From: Bacteroidetes bacterium UBA4009
GTDB taxonomy: Bacteria > Bacteroidota > Bacteroidia > NS11-12g > UBA9320
Length of the DNA stretch: 9,979 bases
Reading direction: 5' to 3'
Assembly (NCBI GenBank): GCA_002384205.1
Contig: DGBH01000105.1
Location: forward strand, 1-9,979
In this document: positions 1-6,198 of the stretch, one piece after another
How the letters are laid out: each line of letters starts with the position of its first letter
Position numbering within the stretch: the first letter of the stretch is position 1
Made by a program: the position numbers and the translations under genes
Notes under the pieces: generated by a model
Database searches by the model: none
What the model was told of the DNA's origin: nothing
Seen by the model: only the letters and a program-made list of their open reading frames with translations

Positions 1-778
1 CTTCATCCATTGCTGATTCTTTAGTAGGTGCTACATTACCATAGCCCCACATTTTCTTGTTGTAGTTGTCAGCACCAGCTTTACGCTTGGCAAGAGTTTT
101 TTTAGCATCAGCTCTTCTATTTGAATCGGCAGAGTGTGTTGCCGCTTTGGCATCATTTCTTGACTTGACGGCATTTGGAGCATAAGCAGCCATTTTGCCC
201 ATAGAAATTTCATCAAGTTCAACAGATTCTTTTTTCTTTTTATCTTTAATTCTACGACGTAGATTTTCTTTATCAGCCGCAGAAATACCACGACCACCAA
301 ATTCGTCTAGCTCAACTGCTTCATCAAGTTCAAATTCTTCTTTTTTAACAGCCGAAAGAACTTTGCTAATGTTTTTTGACATTACCGCAGCATTATGACC
401 AGGCTTTGCTTTTTTAGCTTCGCTGAGCTCTTCATTTTGACGACGAAGAACAGCAGCAACTTTAGGATGAGAAGCTAAACCTTTAGAAAGTTTCTCAATA
501 GCTTTATGCGCACCGGTCATATTACCACCTTTATAGCGCGGATCTGACGCAATACCGATAGCCATTTTAATATGCTTTTCGGGGTGAGCAGATGATTCGT
601 TTTTCTTACTAGCGTTAACCGTTCCGCAACTGCCTTCATCAACATCGTGTTGACCACCACAGTGTTCGCAATCGGGGCCGCAGCCACACTTGCCGTTAGC
701 ATCAATTTTATTATCGCAGCAGCTACAATTTTCTTCGTTTAATTGCGCTTCCACTAAGTGAGTTTTAAAACGTTTCAT
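1..778 (-). CDS. Cys-rich, Lys-rich putative internal head protein (3' end outside window)
   Basis: The frame is open from ATG at 778 through the left edge (259 codons seen, no stop), so the C-terminus is missing. The N-terminus MKRFKTHLVEA resembles the T4 capsid-targeting sequence, with L8-V9-E10 fitting the gp21 cleavage rule. Residues 18-51 hold eight cysteines (18, 20, 21, 31, 33, 37, 40, 51) and two histidines, suggesting a metal-binding knuckle. Residues 65-117 (IASDPRYKGGNMTGAHKAIE...) and about 188-250 resemble modules I recall from proteins of marine T4-like phages. Further L-x-E steps lie at 118-120, 151-153, 157-159 and 188-190, between modules. The protein is rich in Lys, Ala and Glu with little hydrophobic core. 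A late promoter lies 30 bp upstream, and AAGG precedes the ATG by 8 nt. Function is unknown; a packaged DNA-associated protein is inferred. Confidence 0.8.
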   Translation of the reverse strand, partial: MKRFKTHLVEAQLNEENCSCCDNKIDANGKCGCGPDCEHCGGQHDVDEGSCGTVNASKKNESSAHPEKHIKMAIGIASDPRYKGGNMTGAHKAIEKLSKGLASHPKVAAVLRRQNEELSEAKKAKPGHNAAVMSKNISKVLSAVKKEEFELDEAVELDEFGGRGISAADKENLRRRIKDKKKKESVELDEISMGKMAAYAPNAVKSRNDAKAATHSADSNRRADAKKTLAKRKAGADNYNKKMWGYGNVAPTKESAMDE

Positions 779-807
779 TAAGCTTGCCTTTTTGTTTTAT
801 TTAGTGA

Positions 808-815
808 TATTTATA
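808..815 (-). promoter_or_regulatory. T4-type late promoter TATAAATA before the Cys-rich gene
   Basis: The minus strand reads TATAAATA exactly, the octamer recognised in T4 by the late sigma factor gp55. By T4 spacing the start would be near 802, giving a leader of about 24 nt with an AAGG ribosome site before the ATG at 778. It lies in the only gap between two otherwise closely packed genes. Confidence 0.8.
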
Positions 816-823
816 AAAAGCGA

Positions 824-1132
824 TTACCACTTTTCTTTATCTGCCCAATAAGCAGCACTCATTTTACCTTTTGCTATATTCTTGCCGTGGCGAGCCTTAA
901 ATGACTTGCGCTTAGCTTTCATCTTATCCGATTCGCCTTCTTTAGGATCACCGGCTGTAGAAGCACCTTGCTCACCAAACCGAATAGTCTTAATCTTATC
1001 ACCGTCTTTTGCAACAACAATGTGGCTTTTAGTCTTATGTCCAGGTGTGCGCTTTGCTTTATTAAAACCTTCGACACCGGCTTTATCTAACCGAGAATCT
1101 TTTTCTTCACAGAATGTTTTAAAAGTTTTCAT
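824..1132 (-). CDS. DUF6321-type small basic phage protein with capsid-targeting-like N-terminus
   Basis: This is a 102-aa, strongly basic protein. The N-terminus MKTFKTFCEEK fits the tag shared by several neighbours, although position 8 is Cys rather than Ile/Leu, so prohead-protease cleavage is less certain. Residues about 48-102 (IRFGEQGASTAG..., RKSFKARHGKNIAKGK, SAAYWADK) match from memory a domain found in many tailed phages and catalogued as DUF6321; its role is unknown. The start is fixed by the TAATATG junction, where the stop of the HD gene lies one base before this ATG. Its first bases are part of an 18-bp direct repeat shared with the start of the HD gene. It is the last gene of the late unit that begins near 3796. 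A packaged nucleic-acid-binding protein is plausible from charge and context only. Confidence 0.8.
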   Translation of the reverse strand: MKTFKTFCEEKDSRLDKAGVEGFNKAKRTPGHKTKSHIVVAKDGDKIKTIRFGEQGASTAGDPKEGESDKMKAKRKSFKARHGKNIAKGKMSAAYWADKEKW

Positions 1133-1133
1133 A

Positions 1134-1691
1134 TTAATACTCTTTTATCTTTTTTTCGATTGCAGACATAATCTTATTATGAGTTTTACTTAAATACCTG
1201 TCTTTTCTAAGACGGGCTAATGCTAATCTTGTTTGGTCAGCGTATCGCTTTTGAAAGTCAGTGGGTCTTGTATCAATATCTTGTACATTAGCAAGACGAT
1301 CTGCTAGCTTTACTACCAATGACCAGCTGGACATCTTAGCCATTTTATTAGCAATATATTCGCCTTTACCAATAGCATCTGAAGCTGCCTTGTCTGTAGT
1401 CAATGCCTGCACCATATCTGCAACCAATGCGCCAAACTGTTTAACCAAGTCTTCGTAAGTAGTATCGGTATCTTCCAATGTATCATGTAAATATGCTGCT
1501 TGGATCATTGCAGAAAGATTATTAGATTTTTTAAACTGCTTTACGAACCTAGCAACTTCTTTTGGATGATCGATATACTCTCCACCACTCTTCCTAGATT
1601 GACCAGAATGTGCTGCAGTTGCAACTCGTAAAGCTTTAAGTGCGCTTTCATTTAGTGTATCTTCAGCAATGTACTTCTTAAAAGTTTTCAT
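1134..1691 (-). CDS. HD-domain small alarmone hydrolase-like protein (SpoT/Mesh1 type) with capsid-targeting-like N-terminus
   Basis: This 185-aa protein has the hydrolase motifs of the RelA/SpoT family in order: HSGQSRKSGGEYIDHP (28-43), AAYLHDTLEDT (65-75) and VKLADRLANVQD (127-138). The predicted metal ligands H42, H69, D70 and D131 and the catalytic pair E73-D74 are all present. In the family this site removes pyrophosphate from (p)ppGpp, or phosphate from NADPH in Mesh1. No synthetase, TGS or ACT domain is present, so it matches single-domain small alarmone hydrolases. The N-terminus MKTFKKYIAED matches T4 internal-protein leader MKTYQEFIAEA at M1, K2, T3, I8, A9 and E10. ATG 1691 is preferred over the in-frame start at 1709 because it gives the tag and the one-base TAATATG junction with the upstream gene. 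Hydrolase fold is near certain; ppGpp as substrate is inferred. Confidence 0.9.
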   Translation of the reverse strand: MKTFKKYIAEDTLNESALKALRVATAAHSGQSRKSGGEYIDHPKEVARFVKQFKKSNNLSAMIQAAYLHDTLEDTDTTYEDLVKQFGALVADMVQALTTDKAASDAIGKGEYIANKMAKMSSWSLVVKLADRLANVQDIDTRPTDFQKRYADQTRLALARLRKDRYLSKTHNKIMSAIEKKIKEY

Positions 1692-1692
1692 A

Positions 1693-1911
1693 TTACTTAG
1701 CCGGTTCAATCATTGTCATTTGTACAGATTCAGTTGGAGCGATACCGCTTTTCCAAACCTTCGGGGCAATAAGAACACGTGGAGTTCTTAACTCTTTAAC
1801 AACGTATAAGATTTTGGCTTCAGCAGGAGAATCAGCAAACTGTTTTTTAATACGAACAGTATCACCGGCTTTTATATTAATACTCTCACAAAACATTCCG
1901 AAGTTAAGCAT
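1693..1911 (-). CDS. Small hypothetical protein, possibly beta-barrel, with tag-like N-terminus
   Basis: This is a 72-aa protein of no recognised family. It begins MLNFGMFCES, a weaker version of the tag on its neighbours (Phe4, aromatic 7, Cys8, Glu9). The rest (INIKAGDTVRIKKQ..., AKILYVVKEL, RVLIAPKVW, VQMTMIEP) alternates short beta-prone stretches with a KAGDTVRIK turn, reminiscent of SH3/KOW-like small barrels; this is a guess from pattern only. The ATG overlaps the end of the upstream 617-aa gene by 8 nt (ATGCTTAA), which implies translational coupling. The stop is one base before the HD gene ATG. It belongs to the late unit with the nucleotidyltransferase and HD genes. Confidence 0.7.
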   Translation of the reverse strand: MLNFGMFCESINIKAGDTVRIKKQFADSPAEAKILYVVKELRTPRVLIAPKVWKSGIAPTESVQMTMIEPAK

Positions 1912-3757
1912 TGGGAGTGTCTTTCTTGAATTTGTTTACTAACTCGTTAGTACCTTCTTCACCAGCGCCAGCAGATTCTTCGTCCATTTCTTCCTCTTTA
2001 CCAAGAGATTTTAAGCGGAAATGTTTTTTAACTTCTGTGGGCTGTACACGTTCAACACTCTTAATTTTATCATCAGGCTTTTTAAGCATTTGGCGCAAAG
2101 TCTTTTTAACTTGAGATGCGCTGCCAGCATCAACAAACATAGATGGTAAACCTTCTATATCTACTTTGAACGTTGCTTCATCTATACTTTCAGACGCATC
2201 TTTAAAGTCTTGATCTGTTGGAGCACCTTTAGATCCAGGCTTCTTCATTGATTCTCCAGAACCATTCTTAATACGCTTGCGCTTAGCATGGATATTAGCC
2301 CAAAGTCCACCTTCTTCGATTTCAGATACTTCTTCGTTACGCTTAGACTTTTGGTACGCGTTATACTCTTTACGCCTCTTGTCATTATCAGCCTTTTCTT
2401 TAGGAGACATCTGAGACACCGGCTTCTTTTCTTTAGCCATCATGTCACGCAATTTTTTCAGAGTTTTAGTGTCGCTCTTTGTTAATGGCTCACGCTTAGT
2501 CATAGCAGTCTTGCCATCAGGGATAGTAGCTTCGTTGAATTGTTCAGTTGCTTCCATTAAGTCAAGCACTTCTGCTGAAAGATCTTCAACGCTTTCGTTA
2601 ACAGATTTCTTCTTAAACATACGGAAGCGCCCGTCAACCTTAGGCTTCTTGTCTTTATCTAATAGCATGTGTGGTTTTTGCAAAATTCTTTGGTCTTTAA
2701 TAGATGCTTCGTTAATGCTTTCATTCTTAGAAGATCCACCAGCCATTGAAGCTTTACGACGTTCTCTTTCTTTTGCCTTAACTTTAGGTAAAAGCTTGCG
2801 AGCAATCTGCTCAATGCGGCGCTTATTAATTTTTGCAATACGCTTATCGATTACTTCTTTTTCGCCAGGAGAAAGATCGGCATACCGTCTGTTCTTAGCG
2901 AATTTCATCTTGAAAATATTTATCGCTGCTTTCCTAGCTCTTCGCTTTAACACATCTTGTGAAGCAGTTCTTTTAGCAGCTTTTTCTCTACCGCGTTTAA
3001 TTTTAAAACGAGCTTTCCTCATTGAAATACCACGTTTGCGTCTTTGCATACGATCTAGTACTTCGTCTAAAACTTCAGCCTCTTCATTCATTGAAGGGTT
3101 TATTGCGTTAGCTACTTTATCCATGATTTCCTGCGCTTTTGATTTAAGACCTGATGGTAAACCGCTTGCGAATTTCTTAAGATCACCCGCCTGAGCGTAT
3201 TCACGCATTTTAGTTCCGGACATGCCAGCGGCTCCTTCGCCATCTGGATCTCTTTGTCCAGCAGAAACAACCTCGATAGAATCAAAGGTATAATCTTTGC
3301 CGTTATATTTGTTTAGCAATTCTTTGTATTGGTCAACCCGATCTGAACCAGCAACCATTACTAAGTTCTTATATTTACCTTGTAAAGATTTCGCAATCAA
3401 CATCAAGATTTTAAGAGGGGATTTTTTAACTACAGGACCAAACGCTTTAATAGCGTATTTAATCTTATCATCATACGATAGAGGATCACTATTAACTGAA
3501 CCTTTGCCAGTTTTTGTCTTAGCACCAGAAGAATGAGAAAGAAAAACCATTGGCTCAGCTTTACGTGTTTGAGCTTCTTTGAGTAATTTCTCTACAAGTT
3601 TTTCATGACCTATAGTCATAGGATTCATTCTGCCAAAAGTCATAACCACAGTGTTAGACTTAACCGCTTCTGCTAGTGTTGGCTCTAAATCAATATACTT
3701 AGAGGCATCAAATTCTTTGAAGCCTTTCATTTTCTTTTTTGTTTCTGGCTTAGCCAT
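1904..3757 (-). CDS. Multi-module phage protein: N-terminal nucleotidyltransferase, basic middle, conserved C-terminal modules
   Basis: This is a 617-aa protein. Residues 37-59 hold GRMNPMTIGHEKL, the nucleotide-binding HxGH-type signature (G50-H51) of the cytidylyl/NMN-adenylyltransferase superfamily. GSDR (137-140) and SGTKMR (180-185) match the later motifs of that fold, which ends near 215. Residues 236-335 carry 41 Lys/Arg in 100 and are probably DNA-binding. Residues 483-514 (GLWANIHAKRKRIK..., KKPGSKGAPT) and about 528-585 look like further modules I recall from T4-like marine phages. Steps fitting (I/L)-x-E lie at 28-30, 230-232, 348-350, 400-402, 480-482 and 525-527, mostly between modules. 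ATG 3757 is supported by TTAGGATA seven bases upstream; an internal tag-like MKGFKEF starts at residue 10. Substrate (NMN, CTP or other) cannot be told. Nucleotidyltransferase fold is confident; packaging and processing are inferred. Confidence 0.85.
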   Translation of the reverse strand: MAKPETKKKMKGFKEFDASKYIDLEPTLAEAVKSNTVVMTFGRMNPMTIGHEKLVEKLLKEAQTRKAEPMVFLSHSSGAKTKTGKGSVNSDPLSYDDKIKYAIKAFGPVVKKSPLKILMLIAKSLQGKYKNLVMVAGSDRVDQYKELLNKYNGKDYTFDSIEVVSAGQRDPDGEGAAGMSGTKMREYAQAGDLKKFASGLPSGLKSKAQEIMDKVANAINPSMNEEAEVLDEVLDRMQRRKRGISMRKARFKIKRGREKAAKRTASQDVLKRRARKAAINIFKMKFAKNRRYADLSPGEKEVIDKRIAKINKRRIEQIARKLLPKVKAKERERRKASMAGGSSKNESINEASIKDQRILQKPHMLLDKDKKPKVDGRFRMFKKKSVNESVEDLSAEVLDLMEATEQFNEATIPDGKTAMTKREPLTKSDTKTLKKLRDMMAKEKKPVSQMSPKEKADNDKRRKEYNAYQKSKRNEEVSEIEEGGLWANIHAKRKRIKNGSGESMKKPGSKGAPTDQDFKDASESIDEATFKVDIEGLPSMFVDAGSASQVKKTLRQMLKKPDDKIKSVERVQPTEVKKHFRLKSLGKEEEMDEESAGAGEEGTNELVNKFKKDTPNA

Positions 3758-3762
3758 GTAAT

Positions 3763-3770
3763 TATCCTAA
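3763..3770 (-). promoter_or_regulatory. Ribosome binding site for the nucleotidyltransferase gene
   Basis: The minus strand reads TTAGGATA, leaving seven bases between AGGA and the ATG at 3757. This favours that start over the in-frame ATG at 3730, which has only an A-rich stretch before it. Confidence 0.6.
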
Positions 3771-3800
3771 GATCTGTTAATATACGTAATAGCAATTGCT

Positions 3801-4493
3801 TTATTTATAATTTTCTAGAAAAGAAGGTATAAATTCGTAGTTTTTAGTAGCTGATCTTCCCCAAATAGTAGATTCTCTTAACCAACCTACTGCAGGAGTT
3901 GGTGATACTATAGACAAAGCAGCCGATGTTCTTCTTTGTCCTCTAAGAAAATAAGCATTATCAATTGCGCTTTTAACACCGTTTGTTTCTATTTCTTGTA
4001 TAAGAAAGTTAGCCATTTTTCGAGTCATAGCATATGCGTGAGCACCTTCGTGCCCTTGTATAGGAATTAACTCTTTAGGAGGCCCTGCTTTTTTATGGTC
4101 ATATCTAGATATGTTTACTAACTTATATCCGAGAACTAGTATCTGATCGTCTGGTACACTGAGAGTCATAGGGTGTAACATTACAGCATCATGCTCAAGT
4201 ATCACTGCAGCCTCATCAGGACCTTCTGATATAGCTTTCCATATATGAATGTGACCTGCAGTTGTACACATGGCTTTTTGTGATGGTGTTGGATTTGTTA
4301 AAAACTCGTATGGCTCAGTGTTTAATCCTTTAATACCAACCTGCATGTTTGCTGATTTACCAGTTTGGTTCTGATAACCGTTAAAATATGTCCAAGGTAA
4401 TCCTACATTATCACAAGAGTCTGCGCATACTTTAGCATATTCATTTGATATTGGTGAATCAATCTTTAATATATACGCTTTAGTTACTAGCAT
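3801..4493 (-). CDS. GT25-like glycosyltransferase (LPS-type)
   Basis: This 230-aa protein resembles family 25 glycosyltransferases, which move galactose or glucose onto lipooligosaccharide or protein. Visible marks are the start LVTKAYILKID, TTAGHIHIWKAI (77-87) in the place of the family's S-H-x-x-x-W segment, AAVILEHDAVM (95-105) in the place of the ILEDDA metal-binding motif, and GAHAYAMTRKMANFLI (150-165), matching the family's GTxAYxIS helix. The motif reads E100-H101-D102, so the usual middle Asp is His; activity may still be possible but is uncertain. The C-terminal segment SPTPAVGWLRESTIWG is unrecognised. The ATG overlaps the sulfotransferase gene by 14 nt, indicating coupled translation. 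No signal peptide, membrane segment or capsid-targeting tag is present. It is the last gene of a late cassette with another glycosyltransferase and a sulfotransferase. Confidence 0.7.
   Translation of the reverse strand: MLVTKAYILKIDSPISNEYAKVCADSCDNVGLPWTYFNGYQNQTGKSANMQVGIKGLNTEPYEFLTNPTPSQKAMCTTAGHIHIWKAISEGPDEAAVILEHDAVMLHPMTLSVPDDQILVLGYKLVNISRYDHKKAGPPKELIPIQGHEGAHAYAMTRKMANFLIQEIETNGVKSAIDNAYFLRGQRRTSAALSIVSPTPAVGWLRESTIWGRSATKNYEFIPSFLENYK
3802..3809 (-). promoter_or_regulatory. T4-type late promoter TATAAATA before the nucleotidyltransferase unit
   Basis: This exact TATAAATA is formed by the last codons of the GT25-like gene (TAT AAA TAA). It should start late transcripts near 3796, giving a leader of about 39 nt. 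The predicted start falls inside the 10-bp palindrome AGCAATTGCT (3791-3800). It serves the four-gene unit running to 824. Confidence 0.75.
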
Positions 4494-5172
4494 GTTGTTT
4501 CCCCAGCTTTAGTTCATTATATAATTTAAAATCTTTATGATAGTGCGCTTTTAAAGAATCCATTACTTCTTCGTCGAAATTAAACTCGCCTGTTTTTCTA
4601 TTTCCAAATTTGTGCTTTGGCAACTTATGATCTGAGTTTAACCCAAGATCTTTCATAAGAGCAGGTAATTCTTTTTCTATATTTTCATATAACCACATAT
4701 TGCCATAAGAAACGCCGTTATACATAAGAAAATCAGACTGTTGTATTCCAGTGATTGGAGACAATCTCATCGTACAATTATTTATAGTAATATTTTTATA
4801 ATCTTGGAGTGATGGTTTTGTCCTTAAATTCCATTTCTTTCTGAAATAGTACATACTTTTTTGTCTGTCAACTGGGTCTCGTATTACACCAATGCATCTA
4901 TACTGGTTTAAAGAAGTTGCTTTAATTAAACCTTCGTTTATAATATCTTCTAAAGTATAATGAACATATTTGTTAGAGGTAGATCTAAGTAGCGGGTTTA
5001 CTTGTTTTTGTTTTGTGTCATCAACAATAGTAGGTGCTATTTTACTATCATCTACACCAGAATGAACTGCATCAGAGTCTTTAATATTCCTAATTAAAAA
5101 ATCAGTTATGCTACTACACGCCGTCTTGGGGATTCTTACAAAAATTATTTTGTACTTGTGTGAAATATACAT
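4480..5172 (-). CDS. Sulfotransferase family protein (PAPS-dependent type)
   Basis: This is a 230-aa protein with both PAPS-binding signatures of the Sulfotransfer_2-like group. The 5'-phosphosulfate loop is IIFVRIPKTACSSI (9-22), with K16 and the T-x-x-S-S stretch. The 3'-phosphate motif is CIGVIRDPVDRQKSMY (93-108), with R98 and S106. The end, EEVMDSLKAHYHKDFKLYNEL, is typical of this family. Members move sulfate from PAPS onto sugar hydroxyls; here the acceptor is unknown, but flanking glycosyltransferases on both sides suggest a glycan. The start at 5172 follows the upstream stop by three bases, with AAGG ten bases before the ATG. The 3' end overlaps the GT25-like gene. No membrane segment or signal is seen, unlike eukaryotic Golgi enzymes, so it should act in the host cytoplasm late in infection. 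Confidence 0.8.
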   Translation of the reverse strand: MYISHKYKIIFVRIPKTACSSITDFLIRNIKDSDAVHSGVDDSKIAPTIVDDTKQKQVNPLLRSTSNKYVHYTLEDIINEGLIKATSLNQYRCIGVIRDPVDRQKSMYYFRKKWNLRTKPSLQDYKNITINNCTMRLSPITGIQQSDFLMYNGVSYGNMWLYENIEKELPALMKDLGLNSDHKLPKHKFGNRKTGEFNFDEEVMDSLKAHYHKDFKLYNELKLGKQHASN

Positions 5173-5175
5173 AGT

Positions 5176-5802
5176 CTACTGGCCTTCTTTATAACCTTTT
5201 AAAGCGTGGTTTCCAGAAGATCCAAAATATTGCTCAGAATACACTTTGCCGGGTCCATCATATCTTTTCTTATGACCGTACCATTGAGGTATAAGAGTAT
5301 AAGATGGCCAAATAGTCACGTTATCAAACTGCGGCAGAAACTTAGATAAGAAGTGATTACCAGTAGACATAAATGGATGGGTATTTAACTGCCGTGGCTG
5401 TAATTTGTGTAGCTCATCAATTATTGCGCCTAACACATTATTGTCAGAGTTAGCAGCAAGAATAGGAGAACAATATCCAGGTCTTGCTACTTCATTCTCG
5501 TAAACGGTATATGCGTGATGGGCGGGACTTGAGAATAACTCGTCAACTCTTTCTAAGCATATAGAATCTGCTGAAGGCCAAAACCCGCCTTGCTCATATA
5601 TCAACTCATAACGAATAAGATCATGCGCACCAGCAAATTTTCTTCTTTTGTAATATTCTTCAATAAGTGATTGGTTTTTCCACTTGCGATCCCAGAGCAT
5701 TTCGTCTGTAAATACACTATATTCCCAGTCGGGGTGTTTGTCTTTCCACGTATTCATCCATTTTGTAGGAGCGTCGTTTGGACCAATCCATATATGGGTC
5801 AT
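5176..5802 (-). CDS. Glycosyltransferase of the DXD sugar-binding (GT32/OCH1-like) group
   Basis: This 208-aa protein shows the usual architecture of Gly_transf_sug proteins: THIWIGPNDAP at the start, HPDWEYSVFTDE (23-34), then AGAHDLIRYELIYEQGGFW (57-75). That helix with D61 and R64 is the family hallmark. The DXD that should follow reads S77-A78-D79, so the first Asp is missing; a divergent metal site or altered activity is possible. The later HPF-STGNHF and IWPSYTLIPQWY segments fit the acceptor half of the fold. The start is set at ATG 5802. A TTG at 5841 would add 13 residues, but it lies at the tail of a terminator hairpin, and family members begin near the IWIG segment. It is the first gene of a late cassette with a sulfotransferase and a second glycosyltransferase. 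Confidence 0.75.
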   Translation of the reverse strand: MTHIWIGPNDAPTKWMNTWKDKHPDWEYSVFTDEMLWDRKWKNQSLIEEYYKRRKFAGAHDLIRYELIYEQGGFWPSADSICLERVDELFSSPAHHAYTVYENEVARPGYCSPILAANSDNNVLGAIIDELHKLQPRQLNTHPFMSTGNHFLSKFLPQFDNVTIWPSYTLIPQWYGHKKRYDGPGKVYSEQYFGSSGNHALKGYKEGQ

Positions 5803-5839
5803 CTTCTTTTCAATGTTCAATTCTTCTTCCTCACTTAAC

Positions 5840-5867
5840 AAAAAAAGGTAGCCTTACGACTACCTTT
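5840..5867 (-). terminator. Rho-independent terminator after the DUF1127 group
   Basis: On the minus strand an 8-bp stem, AAAGGTAG (5867-5860) with CTACCTTT (5851-5844), has an 8-nt loop and is followed by an unbroken T run to 5840. It lies 27 bp past the stop of the 36-aa gene, so it should end transcripts from the host-type promoter near 6525. The late promoter at 5869-5876 would start RNA within its 5' arm. Confidence 0.7.
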
Positions 5868-5868
5868 A

Positions 5869-5876
5869 TATTTATA
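5869..5876 (-). promoter_or_regulatory. T4-type late promoter TATAAATA before the glycosyl/sulfotransferase cassette
   Basis: This is an exact TATAAATA on the minus strand in the gap between the 36-aa gene and the glycosyltransferase. T4 spacing puts the start near 5863, inside the upstream arm of the terminator hairpin, with a leader of about 61 nt. Confidence 0.75.
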
Positions 5877-5893
5877 ACAAAGTAAACAGTTAA

Positions 5894-6004
5894 TTATTTA
5901 TTCATTAACTCTCTTGCTTCTTCAATGCGTCCCGCTTCGCATAATTTTGAAGCAATGATTGCGGTGTTTAATCCGCTGAATGCTGCGATGATTGCTTCAA
6001 GCAT
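5894..6004 (-). CDS. 36-aa hypothetical protein after the DUF1127 gene
   Basis: The minus strand encodes MLEAIIAAFSGLNTAIIASK followed by LCEAGRIEEARELMNK and a TAA stop, a short frame easily missed by length filters. It is supported by its position: the ATG overlaps the stop of the 66-aa gene by 8 nt (ATGCTTGA), the same overlap style as at 1904-1911, and a terminator follows. The N-terminal half is hydrophobic and could form an amphipathic or short membrane helix. The C-terminal half (CEAGRIEEARELM) resembles a single TPR-like helix. Function is unknown. It is probably expressed together with the DUF1127 protein. Confidence 0.6.
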   Translation of the reverse strand: MLEAIIAAFSGLNTAIIASKLCEAGRIEEARELMNK

Positions 6005-6197
6005 TGGACAATGCCTTTCCAAAACGTTCATCTCTAATTTCAGCTTTAAGGGCGTCAAGTTTAGATTTTACTTCTGCCCGTGCTCTATACAAACCCACGA
6101 CATGGTCTGCTGTAACACCAGGCTGACCAATCATTGCACCGATTGCGCGAGAGTAACCGATAAATTCGAGATACAAAGATAATTTTTTCATGAACAT
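5997..6197 (-). CDS. 66-aa hypothetical helical protein in the DUF1127 group
   Basis: This small protein is predicted to be helical: a hydrophobic first half (SLYLEFIGYSRAIGAMIG), a GVTADHVVGLYRARAEV stretch and a charged end (KSKLDALKAEIRDERFGK). No family is recognised. ATG 6197 is chosen over the ATG two codons later because it stands one base past the upstream stop (TAATATG) and has AGGA ten bases before it. It overlaps the 36-aa gene by 8 nt. The arrangement suggests the three small proteins act in one process, possibly in host takeover, but no motif shows what they do. Confidence 0.7.
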   Translation of the reverse strand: MFMKKLSLYLEFIGYSRAIGAMIGQPGVTADHVVGLYRARAEVKSKLDALKAEIRDERFGKALSNA

Positions 6198-6198
6198 A

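Noticed and set aside
31..705. Two short minus-strand frames at 31-300 and 517-705
   Set aside because: Both are out-of-frame readings of the Cys-rich gene that runs open from 778 to the left edge with the neighbour-like leader and a late promoter.
2442..3194. A 250-codon open frame on the plus strand
   Set aside because: It lies wholly antisense to the Lys/Arg-rich part of the 617-aa gene, has no ribosome site, and its Leu/Ser/Phe-rich product is what the reverse of Lys/Arg codons gives.
4779..4786. A further exact TATAAATA on the minus strand inside the sulfotransferase gene
   Set aside because: It sits about 290 bp before the next gene start, within coding sequence in an AT-rich stretch. 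A weak internal start cannot be excluded, but no gene start follows it closely as at the four called sites.
5803..5841. TTG start adding 13 residues to the glycosyltransferase
   Set aside because: The TTG lies at the T run of the terminator, and the extra Glu-rich residues precede the conserved IWIG start of the family; ATG 5802 is preferred, though its own ribosome site is weak.
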